Shown here: positions 27,420 to 36,989 of the stretch, one piece after another
How positions within the stretch are numbered: the stretch's first letter is position 1
How the letters are laid out: each line of letters begins with the position of its first letter
Source: Bog-257 sp963846715
GTDB lineage: Bacteria > Acidobacteriota > Terriglobia > Terriglobales > Acidobacteriaceae
Direction: 5' to 3'
Assembly: GCA_963846715.1 (NCBI GenBank)
Contig: CAWJXA010000008.1
Coordinates: forward strand, 806,001-870,000
DNA length: 64,000 bases
Translations under genes and position numbers: made by a program
The notes under the pieces: model-generated
Database searches by the model: none
Told to the model about the DNA's origin: nothing
What the model saw: the letters and a program-made list of their open reading frames with translations, nothing else

Positions 27420-27876
27420 GCTGCGCGGGTCTTGCCTCTGCAGGGACTTCTTGCGCCCAGACTTGACAATCCTCAAGAATCGCGACGCTGATCGAGCTCG
27501 GCGAGTGTGTCGGCTTGCTCAGCATGCCGTTCCCAATCCTCTGCGATTTGACGAAGCATTCCGCTCGTCCTTGGCCATTGTGTGGTCGCCTGAGCCCAGT
27601 CTCTGTACTGTGCGGCGAAACCTCTCTCCTTTCGGCCACCCTCATACATGGCTTTCGTGAATACGCCGCGCATATTGAATCTTGCAATATGGATGCCCTT
27701 TTCGATTTCGTCTGACGCGTACTCCTCGAGCACATCCCTTACCGGTCTGGCAGGCCAAGCGTTGTCCTCCGCATCATTTGGAGCGTAAGCCAGCATTTGA
27801 CCGATATGTTGGTCGGCAATTACTTCTCGGCCCACCTTCTTTGCCAAATCCCTAAAGCATTTTCAATGTAAGTGTA

Positions 27877-28860
27877 TAGTGGATTGCGGCGAGACTCTGC
27901 GGCAAACCGGCAATGGCGAAATCGTATGGGGACGATCTGCGGCGCAAGTTGCTGCAGGCCCATGACCGTGGGGAAGGGACACTGCAGCAACTGGCCGAGC
28001 GCTTCTCGGTGAGTGCGCCTTGGGCATGGAAGATCTCCGCCCAGCGTAAGCGCAGCGGACAGATGGAGCGGGTCGAGCAGCGCCGCGGCACGGTCCGCAA
28101 AGTCACCGCCGCAGTGGAGCAGCAGTTGCGCGGGTGGGTGCAGGCCCAGCCCGATCTGACCCTGGCGGAGTTACAGCAGAAGCTGGAGAAGGCTCAGCAT
28201 CTGCGGGTGAGCATCGGACGGCTGTGGCAGGTGCTGCGGCAGATGGGTCTGCGGCTGAAAAAAAGTCACTCCACGCCAGCGAACGCGACACGGAAGCGAA
28301 CCAGCAGCGGCGCCAAGCCTTCCAGCAGACGATCCGCACGATCGCGCCGGAGCGGCTGATTTTTCTGGATGAGAGCGGAGTGACCAGGCAAATGACGCGC
28401 GCCTATGCCCGCGCCTGCGGCGGGCAACGGGTGGCGGAAGGCGCTCCCCAGGGCCACTGGAAGGTCCTGACCATCCTCAGCGCCTTGAGTCTGCGCGGTC
28501 TGCTGGCGACCATGACCATCGAGGAAGCCACCGATGGGGACATCTTCCTCGCCTACGTGGAACAAGTTCTGTGCCCGGCGCTGCACCCCGGCGACGTGGT
28601 GGTCATGGACAACCTCAGCGCCCACAAGGTGAGCGGCGTGCGGGAGTTGATCCAAGCCGCCGGAGCCGAACTGCTGTACCTGCCGCCGTATTCTCCCGAC
28701 CTGAATCCCATCGAGCAGGCCTGGGCGAAACTGAAACAGTTCTTACGTTCGCTGAAAGCCAGAACCGCCGAGGCGCTGGAACAGGCGGTCACCCAGGCTC
28801 TCCCTTGCATCACCCCGGACAACGCTCGAGCCTGGTTCCGCCATTGCGGAGTTAACTATA
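27877..28860 (+). mobile_element. IS630-family insertion sequence
   Basis: About 984 bases bounded by TATAGTGGATTGCGG on the left (27875 onward) and, on the reverse strand of the right end, TATAGTTAACTCCGCAATGG, giving imperfect terminal inverted repeats. Both ends abut TA, the target preferred and duplicated by IS630/Tc1/mariner elements. It carries one transposase gene in two overlapping frames and sits inside the large decayed minus-strand gene, whose sequence continues on both sides. Exact ends are uncertain by about 2 bases because TATA is ambiguous. Confidence 0.85.
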
Positions 28861-28868
28861 TACCTTGA
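27913..28868 (+). CDS. IS630-family transposase made by probable -1 frameshift
   Basis: The first frame (27913-28359) encodes the helix-turn-helix part: MAKSYGDDLRRKLLQAHDRG, LQQLAERFSVSAPWAWKISA. The second frame (useful from about 28255 to 28868) encodes the DDE catalytic domain: LIFLDESGV (Asp), VVMDNLSAHK (Asp), YLPPYSPDLNPIEQAWAKLK (Glu). The frames meet at CTGAAAAAAAG near 28256-28266, a run of seven A, the classic A-AAA-AAG-like slippery signal, and the second frame is -1 relative to the first. This matches programmed frameshifting known in IS630 members. All catalytic residues are present, so the element may be active. Confidence 0.85.
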
Positions 28869-31800
28869 GTGAAAATGGTATAGCCTCTGCAATCCAATTT
28901 TTCAGCACGGTTACGTCTTGGCCAGCTTCTGTGAACCCGGGTAACGAATGCATTGACTGGAGCATCCGGTAACCGAATCGCGCCTTAACACGCTGCTCTT
29001 CGGAGACCTCCCCCCGTTCTTTCCCGGAGGCGGGAGAATACACGTCGCACACCACTTCAATGAAGAATTTAGGAGAGCTCCTAAGAAGCTGACTCAACGC
29101 GACAGGTTCACCCTGATGCTCAAGAAGTGGGAGATACTGATATTCGATGGACGCGAGTTCTTCAATTCTTATGTCCTCACGTCCTTGTAGGGCTTCCAAC
29201 AAATGCATTACGGAATAGAGAGTGTTCTGCACAACACGTTTCGATGTGTTCAATTCTCCAACGAACCCTCGCAAGACTCTGACCGAAACCTCCGTGGGGA
29301 TTCGCTTTTCCTGATACGCGATCAGGTCAACGCTGGCGCTGAATCTTCCCACTGAGTTGTATTTCTCAATCGCGAAGAGCAAGTCGGCGTCCGAAGATTG
29401 ATTTAGGGCATACTTTCTCTTCCAGTACTCCTCGTCTATCGCGGACCCTAACGCCTCCACGAAACACCAAGTTTCCTTCGTATCCGGCCATCTCAAGAAC
29501 AGGTTTGCGGCGCGCTGAGCGTCTAAATTGGTTGCAAGCCCGGCGAGCCAACGATCCCATGGAGCCCCGAAACGCACATGTGCGGCTCCCGAAGCTGCAA
29601 CGAAGAAATCCTGATCAACTTGGGATTTTGCCGTGAGCTCTTGTTCAAACATTCCCTCCAGCGTCTGTTGTGACGGAGCGACCTCCGCAAGTGCGTACCC
29701 AACGAGGTGAGGCTCCTTAGCCGCTTTTGCTAGAGCAACTATTGCCGGAACGCCCTGGTCGGCGAGAATGCCGCGTACGACGTCCCTTCGGGATCTGTTT
29801 GCCTCTTCAACCCAGTCACCGGCAGTTCGCTTCTCCATCTTCGGGACAAGGTCGTTGAATTGCCAAAGATTGCGATGTACCGGATCATCCGGTGCTATCT
29901 CCTGACATAGAGTTTCGAGTGGGAGGAGATATTCATCAGATAGTGCCCATTCGGCGCTTTGAAATCCTCTGTGACGCTGCGTAAATAGGCGCAATTTTGT
30001 CAAGAAGTTCGTACTTATCTTCGGCGCTAGCAGAGCCAGCCGCTGATCTTATTGACCGGATCGCCCGCTCACGAGGTTGTGGTTCCAACTCTGCAAAGTG
30101 CTCGATCAGATGCGGCAAGGCGTCTCGGGTCGTTGCCGGCGAGCTCAAGGGCGAGTTCAATGTACGCCCTATAAGCAGTCACCACCTCTCCCTGAGTGGT
30201 TGGGGTTTTCGCCGCGTCACCGAAATCTCGCAGCTTCGGCTTCGCGCTGCCATGTGTGACATCGTGCGGCATTGGGAGGAGCGTCAGTGCAAGCTTGAAG
30301 CCGACTTCCGGTCGTGCGGCGCAGATGCGGCGGGCAACAGAAATCCTCTCCTTTATTGGGGCATAGGTCTGAGGTTGCCAAGCCAGAAAGATTGTGCGAA
30401 GACTATTGAATGGACGATTCTGCGTAGCGCCCCCTGGATCGAACTGAGCAAGGGTCATAAGCAGCGACGCCGCTCTAAATAGGTACTCCGGATTCCACGC
30501 GAGCGTCTCCAAGGCCCAAAGTATGTAAGTGTGCGGGCTTGTCCGGCTAAAGAGAGGCGCGCCTTTTTTGCCTCGAAAGATCACGGGCGCCCATTTTTCA
30601 CTATCGCCCCCGAGCACCCGCTCGAGGGCGGATGCCAAAGGGAACGGTGCTGCCTCTATCAGTGTCGGGAATTCCGATTTCAGGCTCGCGAGAATCTTTA
30701 TGTCTGCGGCCAAGTCGCGTAGCCCACCCACCACACCGTCCACGAACCGCTCGGCCGTCCCGCGGACTGTTCTGAATCTGGCCGCCTCGTGGAGTCCTGA
30801 GATGAGAAGTAGTGTCCTGCTCAGCCCGCGTCTAAGCCACTCCGAATGGCGAAAATCGGCACCCCTCGTCGGTATGATTGGCTGCTCTTCATCCGGCACC
30901 TCAAGCGTCTGGTCGATTTCGGAATACACGGTGGTAAAAGCATCTTGCAGCCGCTGTTGATGCGCGTTCCCGATCATAGAACCGATCAATGTAAACGCGT
31001 CCTTGGGCGATCTGACCGTCCAGATCGAGCCAGCCAAATCGAGCGGCGCATCTGGTAGTGACGCAAACTTGCGGGCATCGGCGTCTACTTCGTCATACGA
31101 TTTGTTGCAGAGTGCTGCAACTACGGCTCGGTCACTCTCGTTCGAATCATCCCAGCCCCCAGAAAGGACAAGAGGAACTAGTTCGGCGCTGCCGCTCCAT
31201 TCGGGCCGAGCAACGGCGCCGCGAGCGTTCAGTCTGGAAAAGACGACCACGCTTCGGCAGCAAATGCCCGCTAGACGGAACGCCTCGTGTTCCTCAACGC
31301 CCATTGACCGCAGGCCCGCGGCGAAATCTAGGGTGCTCATTTGGTCGAGCGACTCCGCGTCGGATGCCAGATCGCCGGCGCCAAGAACAAGGATGACCTG
31401 ATTCGTCCGTGATAGTGCCGCTCCGAGGCGATGCGTTTCCGGGAAGAGGATTAGGTTAAACCCGCCCGTCGGTGGTACCTGTCGCGCGCCCTCGGTGGAC
31501 TCGATAAACAGAGTCTTTGAAAGAAGAAAGCGAGAGAGCTCGTCTTCAGCTTTCCTTATCGCGGCAGCGACAAAGAGTGCTGCCTCCGTGGCAGAGTCTG
31601 CCTGCCACTTGTTGAGGCCTCGGAGGCCGGCGCTCAGTCCCTCACATAGGCGCTTGGCTCTATCTTCCCGACCCTTCAGCAACAGATCCTCCAGGAGCGG
31701 AGGAATCGTGTTCAGGCTGTGTTCATCCCAGAAATCCTGAACGGTCTGAAAGCCCGTTGGGGGTAGGATTCCGAGCTTTTTTGCAAGAGGAATCGATACC

Positions 31801-32257
31801 GCTGGCTGGTCCGCGAGCCAGTTCTCCAGCGTATTCGCATCATAAGATTTGCACCTTCCGCCAACCGTCACCGGAGTGCTCCTGTATCCAGTCCTCAAGA
31901 CCAGTGTCCCGAGATGCGCGAAGTCACGAAAATGAAGGTGTGCCTACCTCTTTCCTCAAGAGTCAGTTCCCCGGTTCGCGTAGCATTATCACGGTTGGCC
32001 TTAGCCTTGTAGTCCGCCCCAGCGCCAAATTCCCAGACCGTGCGTCCTTCCGGAACGAAAGTGACGCCCTCTCTTAGCTCAGTCACTCCATCCCACCCGT
32101 GCGTTCGCGAAGCGTTTCCCCCTGGAAACCTGCAGTATTCCAGATCGGGGCAGGAGGCCCGCACCAGCGACCTGATTAACTCGGCTGTCTCCGTTTCGGC
32201 ATCGATAGGCGTTGTTTCCGCCCACCGCTTCAAATGATGCGCCGTCACGATTCGCAT

Positions 32258-32566
32258 TCAGGCTCCCGTTTCGCGTCACCGAATTCAGCGTAATCATACT
32301 CCGCACGACAGATCGGCCCTGACAAACGCGCTTACGTAGACGAATCGTGCAGTGTCCCCTGCCCGTGTTTCACAAATGGGAAGTTCTGGAGACACAGCGC
32401 TGAATCTCCTAAGTCAAGCGCTCGCGAAGAGTCGAATTCACAATCAACGCACGAATCGCGACTGTGCCCGAGTCTCGACCTACAAGTACCCCTGCTACAA
32501 CACCTCCCTTGCCGGCACTGTGCGAGAATCAATGCGCACCATCCGTAACGCAAATCAGGAGGACGC
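32258..32566. other. Gap between the decayed giant gene and ridA
   Basis: About 310 bases of ordinary composition. No convincing coding frame, tRNA or repeat was seen. It presumably holds the divergent promoters of the decayed gene and ridA; an AGGAGG ribosome-binding site for ridA lies just before 32567. Confidence 0.4.
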
Positions 32567-32944
32567 ATGCGCGAAGCGATCGCAACCGCCAACGGACCGA
32601 AGGCCATTGGGCCTTATTCACAGGCCATCAAGGCAAACGGGTTCGTCTTTCTGTCTGGCCAGATTCCACTCGACCCGTCGACACAGCAACTCATCGCGGG
32701 GGACGTAGCCGCGCAAACCGAGCGCGTGCTGCAGAACCTTGCAGCCATCCTCCAGGGCGCGGGTAGTTCGCTGCAGCAGGTTGTGAAGACTACCGTGTTT
32801 CTCAAGAACATGTCGGAATTTGCCGCCATGAACGAAGTCTATGGCCGTTACTTCACAGAAGCTCCGCCGGCGCGCTCGACGGTCGAGGTGGCGCGCCTGC
32901 CCAAAGACGTGCTGGTGGAGATCGACGTCATCGCACTCTCTTAG
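32567..32944 (+). CDS. ridA: RidA family reactive-enamine deaminase
   Basis: 125 residues. Hydrolyses reactive enamine/imine intermediates released by PLP enzymes such as threonine dehydratase; cytosolic trimer. Signature features: GPYSQAIKANGFVFLSGQIP near the N-terminus, the middle KTTVFLKNM, and APPARSTVEVARLPKDVLVE with the catalytic-pocket Arg at about residue 103. ATG at 32567 sits behind AGGAGGA. The PAP2 phosphatase gene follows after 15 bases on the same strand. Confidence 0.93.
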   Translation: MREAIATANGPKAIGPYSQAIKANGFVFLSGQIPLDPSTQQLIAGDVAAQTERVLQNLAAILQGAGSSLQQVVKTTVFLKNMSEFAAMNEVYGRYFTEAPPARSTVEVARLPKDVLVEIDVIALS

Positions 32945-32959
32945 TGAGAAGTCACCGTA

Positions 32960-33814
32960 TTGAACCTCACAGATCGCATTTACGTTGCGGTGCACGTCGC
33001 GCTGACGGTGCTGGTCTGCGCGCGCTACCAGCACGTGCAGCATTGGTCGTGGTACGTGGTCTGGAATGTCTGTGCGATCGCTGTGATCCTGCTGCTCGCT
33101 CGCAAAAGGCGCGACGGAGGCGGTTGGGAGTTTGCCCACAACTGGCTCCCGGCTGTGTTCTTCATCACCGTCTTTGAAGAAGTATCGTTTCTCTCGCTCT
33201 CCCTTCGAAGCGGCTGGAATGATCGCTACCTCGCTTTCGCCGAGGCACTTTTGTTCAACGGACATCCAGTGGTTTGGATGCACAGTCACGCTGCACCCTG
33301 GCTGATACCGTTTATGGAGTTCGGCTACGTCGCGTTCTATCCGCTATACCCGTTTGTGGGAGGTCTGTTATGGGCGTGGCGTGACCGGCCCCCATTTGCG
33401 ACCGCGTTTCGCAGGCTGACCGACGCGCTTAGCGTGGGATATCTGGTTTGTTACGTGACGTATGTGCTGTTCCCCACGCGCAGTCCGGCTAACAGCCTGG
33501 GAGTGCAACAGTTCGGCGCGCCGCAAGGAGGCCTCCTTCAGGGTCTGGTGCGGCTCATCCAAAATCACGCCGGTGTGCACGGCAATGCCTTTCCCAGCGC
33601 ACACATCATGCTGGCATTTGTTGTCCTGATGTTTGCCTACCGCTTCCTGCCACGCCTCGCGCCGTGGTTGCTATTTCCGGTCTTGTTTATGTGCGTGGGA
33701 GCAGTTTACGACGGATATCACTACGCCATCGATGTAATTGCCGGCGCGCTATTGGGCATTGCGGTGGGGCTGTTGTTCGCGCATCGCGGAAGACGTGTTG
33801 CCACGGCGCCGTGA
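32960..33814 (+). CDS. PAP2 superfamily membrane phosphatase
   Basis: 284 residues with about six membrane helices, TTG start at 32960. The PAP2 catalytic motifs are present: GNAFPSAHIML (PSGH-type, here PSAH) and AVYDGYHYAIDVIAG (SRxxxxxHxxxD-type with the final His and Asp). An upstream basic KxxxxxxRP-type motif is not clear, so the variant resembles inositol phosphorylceramide synthase-like or InpX-like members. Likely acts on lipid phosphates at the membrane. Probably co-transcribed with ridA. Confidence 0.8.
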   Translation: MNLTDRIYVAVHVALTVLVCARYQHVQHWSWYVVWNVCAIAVILLLARKRRDGGGWEFAHNWLPAVFFITVFEEVSFLSLSLRSGWNDRYLAFAEALLFNGHPVVWMHSHAAPWLIPFMEFGYVAFYPLYPFVGGLLWAWRDRPPFATAFRRLTDALSVGYLVCYVTYVLFPTRSPANSLGVQQFGAPQGGLLQGLVRLIQNHAGVHGNAFPSAHIMLAFVVLMFAYRFLPRLAPWLLFPVLFMCVGAVYDGYHYAIDVIAGALLGIAVGLLFAHRGRRVATAP

Positions 33815-33875
33815 TCGTGCCTCGCGGCAGAGAAGATCCGCCACGCCAGAGGGACTCCTGAGGGATCGGCATAGG

Positions 33876-33938
33876 GGGGACGGTCACCCGTCCGCCCCTG
33901 CCACACCACCGTACATGCGGGTCCGCATACGGCGGTTC
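33876..33938 (-). ncRNA. Group II intron ribozyme domains V and VI
   Basis: On the minus strand, ACCGCCGTATGCGG pairs with CCGCATGTACGGTGGT in a long interrupted hairpin, matching the conserved CCGTATGC...GCATGTACGG words of bacterial domain V. It is followed by GGGGCGGACGG-GTGA-CCGTCCCCCC, a domain VI-like stem. Together they mark the 3' end of the catalytic RNA. Confidence 0.75.
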
Positions 33939-33949
33939 GGTTGGTTGAG

Positions 33950-35286
33950 TTACAGTTCCGACAAGCGTGGTAAGCCGAGCGAGTCGAAGTAGGCGACCGG
34001 AAAGGCGCCTTGCAAAGCGGGGCTGTTGGCCAACCGCCATGGGCCATGACGACTGAGAGCCGTTTGTGCCGCCAGTTTTAGGCCGACACCGCGTGCCATC
34101 AGCTTTCCGGTTCGGCGTACGCGCCACTGCTTCCAGATCACGGATCGCAGCCTGCGCCGCATCCACTGCTCCAGCCCACGCAGCACCGAGGGGGTTTGGC
34201 AGAATCCAAAGTAGCTCTTCCAGCCACGCAAGTAGCTGGCCAGCTCCTTCATCATCCGCGGCAGACTGATCCCTCGCGTCCGGCGCGTCAGTTCCCGGAT
34301 TCGTTGCTTACAGCGGAGCAGGGCTTTCGGCGCGATGCGCCGTTTCGGCTTGGCTCCTGCCGTAAAACTAAAACCTAGAAACTTCCGCTCTTGCGGTCGC
34401 GCCACCGCGCTCTTCGACTGGTTGACCCTGAGCTTCAGTCGTCGCCGCAGGAAACTGGTCACGTTCTGCATGACTCGTTTCCCCGCCCGCTCGCTGGCCA
34501 CGTAGATATTGCAATCATCCGCGTAGCGTACGAAGCAGTGCCGACGCCGCTCCAGCTCCCGGTCCAGTTCATCGAGCACCAGGTTCGACAGCAGCGGAGA
34601 CAGTGGTCCTCCTTGCGGAGTACCCTCCTCCACCGGACTCACCAGCCCGTTCTCCATCACGCCCGACTCCAGGAAGGCTCGCATCAGCTTGAGCATCCTC
34701 TTGTCGCTTACCCGTTGCGCTATCGCCGCCATCAGTTTGTCGTGGTTCACTCGATCAAAGAACTTCTCCAGATCGAGGTCCACCACCCAGCGCTTACCCT
34801 CGGCGATATACTGCTGCGCCTTGGTCACCGCCTGATGCGCGCTGCGCCCGGGCCGAAAGCCGTGACTGTGTTCGGAGAACGTCGGGTCCCACTTGCTTTG
34901 CAAAACCTGCATCACCGCTTGCTGGATAAGACGATCCAGCACGGTTGGAATGCCCAGCTGGCGCACCCGCCGTCCGGCTTGGGGATTTCCACCCGCCTCA
35001 CCGGTTGCGGCTTGTAGCTCCCACTCAGCAACTGTTCCCGAATCGCTGGCCAGTGCTGCTTCAGGTAGCCCGGCAACTCGCCGACCGTCATGCCGTCGAT
35101 TCCCGGACTACCTTTGTTCGACTTCACTCGCTTTAACGCCCGCAACAGGTTCTCTCTGCCGCAGACCTCTTCCATCACTTGCTCGCTGCTAACAGGGCTT
35201 TCGCAGCGCGTTTCGCGTGGACGTTTCGGTTCTTCCCGCCGAGCGCTTGGAGCTTCACTACTCGTCTCGTCGGTGAAGGCCAGCAC
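33950..35286 (-). CDS. Group II intron reverse transcriptase/maturase (LtrA type), one-base frameshift
   Basis: The N-terminal part (35286 to about 34970) has VMEEVCGRENLLRALKRVKS, NKGSPGIDGMTVGELPGYLK and VRRVEIPKPDGG; the frame then breaks where a GGGG run appears as GGG, and resumes as RQLGIPTVLDRLIQQAVMQV. Reverse transcriptase motifs follow: HGFRPGRSAHQAV, WVVDLDLEKFFDRVNHDKL, GTPQGGPLSPLLSN, and the active-site FVRYADDCNIYV (YADD), then a maturase X domain (LRGWKSYFGFC). Corrected length about 445 residues. No HNH endonuclease was noticed. The short protein and lack of endonuclease fit terminator-targeting introns. Confidence 0.88.
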
Positions 35287-35693
35287 ATCTGTAGCTGGTT
35301 CTTCTGCCGCTTGCCGCGTATCGAGTAACGCCGGCTACTCGCAGCTCCTTGAGTTTGGGTCTTCGTAGTAGTGACGACTACTATGCGCGCTGCTGACTTC
35401 TGCGACGCGGTTAGAATGAATAGCTCCACGCTCAGTATGGATTCCGGGACACGTCACAGATCTCTCGAGGTAAGCTCAACCGCCTTCAGCGCACAACCGC
35501 CGGATCTACCACCAGCAGCCTTGATGGACCTGGGCTTCGCGTTCTTTGGCTCGCTCGCCCGCTGCGTAGGCCTCGTTATCAGGTTCTTGTTCATCGGCTC
35601 GCGTTTTGCTCACGCTTCTTTCAGGTGCTACGAGGGTTGGCTTTGCTATACTTTTATAGGATGTGAAAGGATTATAAAGGGTTGATATGTGAA

Positions 35694-35722
35694 CCAAAAA
35701 ACAACCCTCCGCGACCGGAGGG
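35694..35722 (-). terminator. Rho-independent terminator of rpmB
   Basis: On the minus strand CCCTCCG-GTCG-CGGAGGG forms a 7-bp GC-rich stem with a 4-base loop, followed by TTGTTTTTTGG. It lies 32 bases after the rpmB stop. Confidence 0.88.
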
Positions 35723-35753
35723 GTGGCGAGTCCAAAAATCGAGAAGCGGACAG

Positions 35754-35942
35754 CTACGCTTTGGTGACCTTGCCGCTGCGCAGGCAACCAGCGCAAACCC
35801 GCATACGCTTGTTGCCGGTTTTGGTCTTGGCGTGGACAGGACGCAGGTTGACGTTCCACCGCCTCCGCGTAACGTTGTGCGCGTGACTGACGTTGTTACC
35901 AAATTGCGGGCCTTTGCCGCAGATTTCACAAACTTGTGCCAT
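35754..35942 (-). CDS. rpmB: Ribosomal protein bL28
   Basis: 62 residues of the large ribosomal subunit. MAQVCEICGKGPQFGNNVSH followed by AHNVTRRRWNVNLRPVHAK is the bL28 signature, and the C-terminal RMRVCAGCLRSGKVTKA supplies a second Cys pair (CEIC...CAGC), making this the zinc-binding form. Followed by a strong terminator and then the group II intron. Confidence 0.96.
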   Translation of the reverse strand: MAQVCEICGKGPQFGNNVSHAHNVTRRRWNVNLRPVHAKTKTGNKRMRVCAGCLRSGKVTKA

Positions 35943-36069
35943 GAGTAACTCCAGAAAATTGCCGATCTGGCTAGGTAAACATCAATGATACCTGACCAGA
36001 GCGATTTTCGGCAACTTGCAGTACACTCCGCCGACGCCTCACGGCTCTCCGAGTGCTACACTGCGCGCT

Positions 36070-36957
36070 GTGGCAAGAGAACCACATAGCTCTGGAAATG
36101 ATCCCGACCCTGAAGTCCGTGCCGGCACGCTGTTTCTGGTCGGCACACCGATTGGCAACCTGGAAGACATTACGCTGCGGGCTTTACGAACGCTGAAAGA
36201 AGTGGATCTTATTGCCTGCGAAGACACGCGGCACACGGTAAAGCTGCTGAACCACTACGGCATCGAGAAGCCCACCGTCAGTTATCACGAGCACAACGAG
36301 TTGACTCGCGCTGCTGAGCTGGTAGTTCATTTGGAAAACGGCGACAACATCGCCATGGTCAGCGACGCCGGCATGCCTGGCGTGAGTGATCCCGGCTATC
36401 GTCTGGTGGCGCTTGCGCTTCGACACCATATTCGCGTCGTACCCGTACCGGGAGCGTCCGCGTTTCTGTCGGCGCTGGTTGCCAGTGGCCTGCCGACCGA
36501 CTCGTTTCATTTTGGCGGGTTTCTTCCCGCGAAGGAAGGCACACGGCGCACGGCACTGGAGCATATTCGTACATCGTCACGAACCGAGATCTTTTACGAG
36601 GCGCCACATCGAATAGTCGAAACGGTGCGTGACATCGTGGACGTGCTCGGGTCTCAGCGTCACGTGGTGATTGCGCGAGAGGTCACCAAACTTCATGAAG
36701 AATTTCTTCGCGGTCACGCCGGACGTGTGCTCGCCGAATTGGAAGCACGAGGCGACATTCGCGGCGAGATAACTTTGCTGATCGGAAAAGCAGAAGACCC
36801 TATGGCAATACCGCCGTCCACCCGGGACGTTGCGAAACGGATTCGAGAATTGATGGCCTCCGGGAAACTCGATGAAAAAGCCGCGCTGAAGCAGGCGGCC
36901 AGGGAATTCGGGCTTTCCAAGAGCGCGGCTTATCGGGAGCATCAGAGAGGCAAGTGA
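36070..36957 (+). CDS. rsmI: 16S rRNA (cytidine1402-2'-O)-methyltransferase RsmI
   Basis: Methylates C1402 in the decoding centre of 16S rRNA using SAM. Motifs: TLFLVGTPIGNLEDITLRAL, IACEDTRHTVKLLNHYGI, MVSDAGMPGVSDPGYRLV, PVPGASAFLSALVASGLPTD and FYEAPHRIVETVRDI, the typical tetrapyrrole-methylase-like fold; C-terminal helical extension ending KSAAYREHQRGK. The frame is open from 36016; I suggest the GTG at 36070, but no clear ribosome-binding site settles the start. The next thing downstream is the cytosine-depleted element. Confidence 0.93.
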   Translation: MAREPHSSGNDPDPEVRAGTLFLVGTPIGNLEDITLRALRTLKEVDLIACEDTRHTVKLLNHYGIEKPTVSYHEHNELTRAAELVVHLENGDNIAMVSDAGMPGVSDPGYRLVALALRHHIRVVPVPGASAFLSALVASGLPTDSFHFGGFLPAKEGTRRTALEHIRTSSRTEIFYEAPHRIVETVRDIVDVLGSQRHVVIAREVTKLHEEFLRGHAGRVLAELEARGDIRGEITLLIGKAEDPMAIPPSTRDVAKRIRELMASGKLDEKAALKQAAREFGLSKSAAYREHQRGK

Positions 36958-36989
36958 TTAGCGACACTCGATCTCACAGAATCGATCAT

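Larger units (their letters stand above)
27473..32257 (-). pseudogene. Decayed gene for a very large protein (about 1,250 residues), split by an IS630-family insertion; possible defence gene
   Basis: Five same-strand pieces read as one protein. Start ATG at 32257 behind GGGAG. Residues 1-115: MRIVTAHHLKRWAETTPIDA and WEFGAGADYKAKANRDN, then HTFIFVTSR, with an E..DYKxKA pattern reminiscent of restriction-endonuclease-like folds. The frame breaks near 31912 and again near 31845 (resuming at YDANTLENWLADQPAVSIPL), runs to about 30110, shifts for ERAIRSIRSAAGSA, shifts again near 29975, then continues to 28862, where the IS630-family element interrupts it; the C-terminus resumes at 27847. From memory it resembles uncharacterised giant proteins found in defence islands. 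The family, nuclease activity and defence role are inferences. It is clearly non-functional here. Confidence 0.55.
33871..35690 (-). mobile_element. Group II intron with reverse transcriptase, downstream of rpmB
   Basis: Roughly 1.8 kb, read on the minus strand. The 3' part is recognisable: domain V and VI hairpins at 33876-33938 with the end near 33871, immediately after an intron-like terminal CTAT. The intron-encoded protein lies at 33950-35286. The 5' boundary could not be fixed: I did not find a clean GTGCG start, and I set about 35690 only because the rpmB terminator ends there and bacterial class C introns insert just after terminators. The protein has a one-base frameshift, so mobility is doubtful unless that is a sequencing error. 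Confidence 0.7.
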
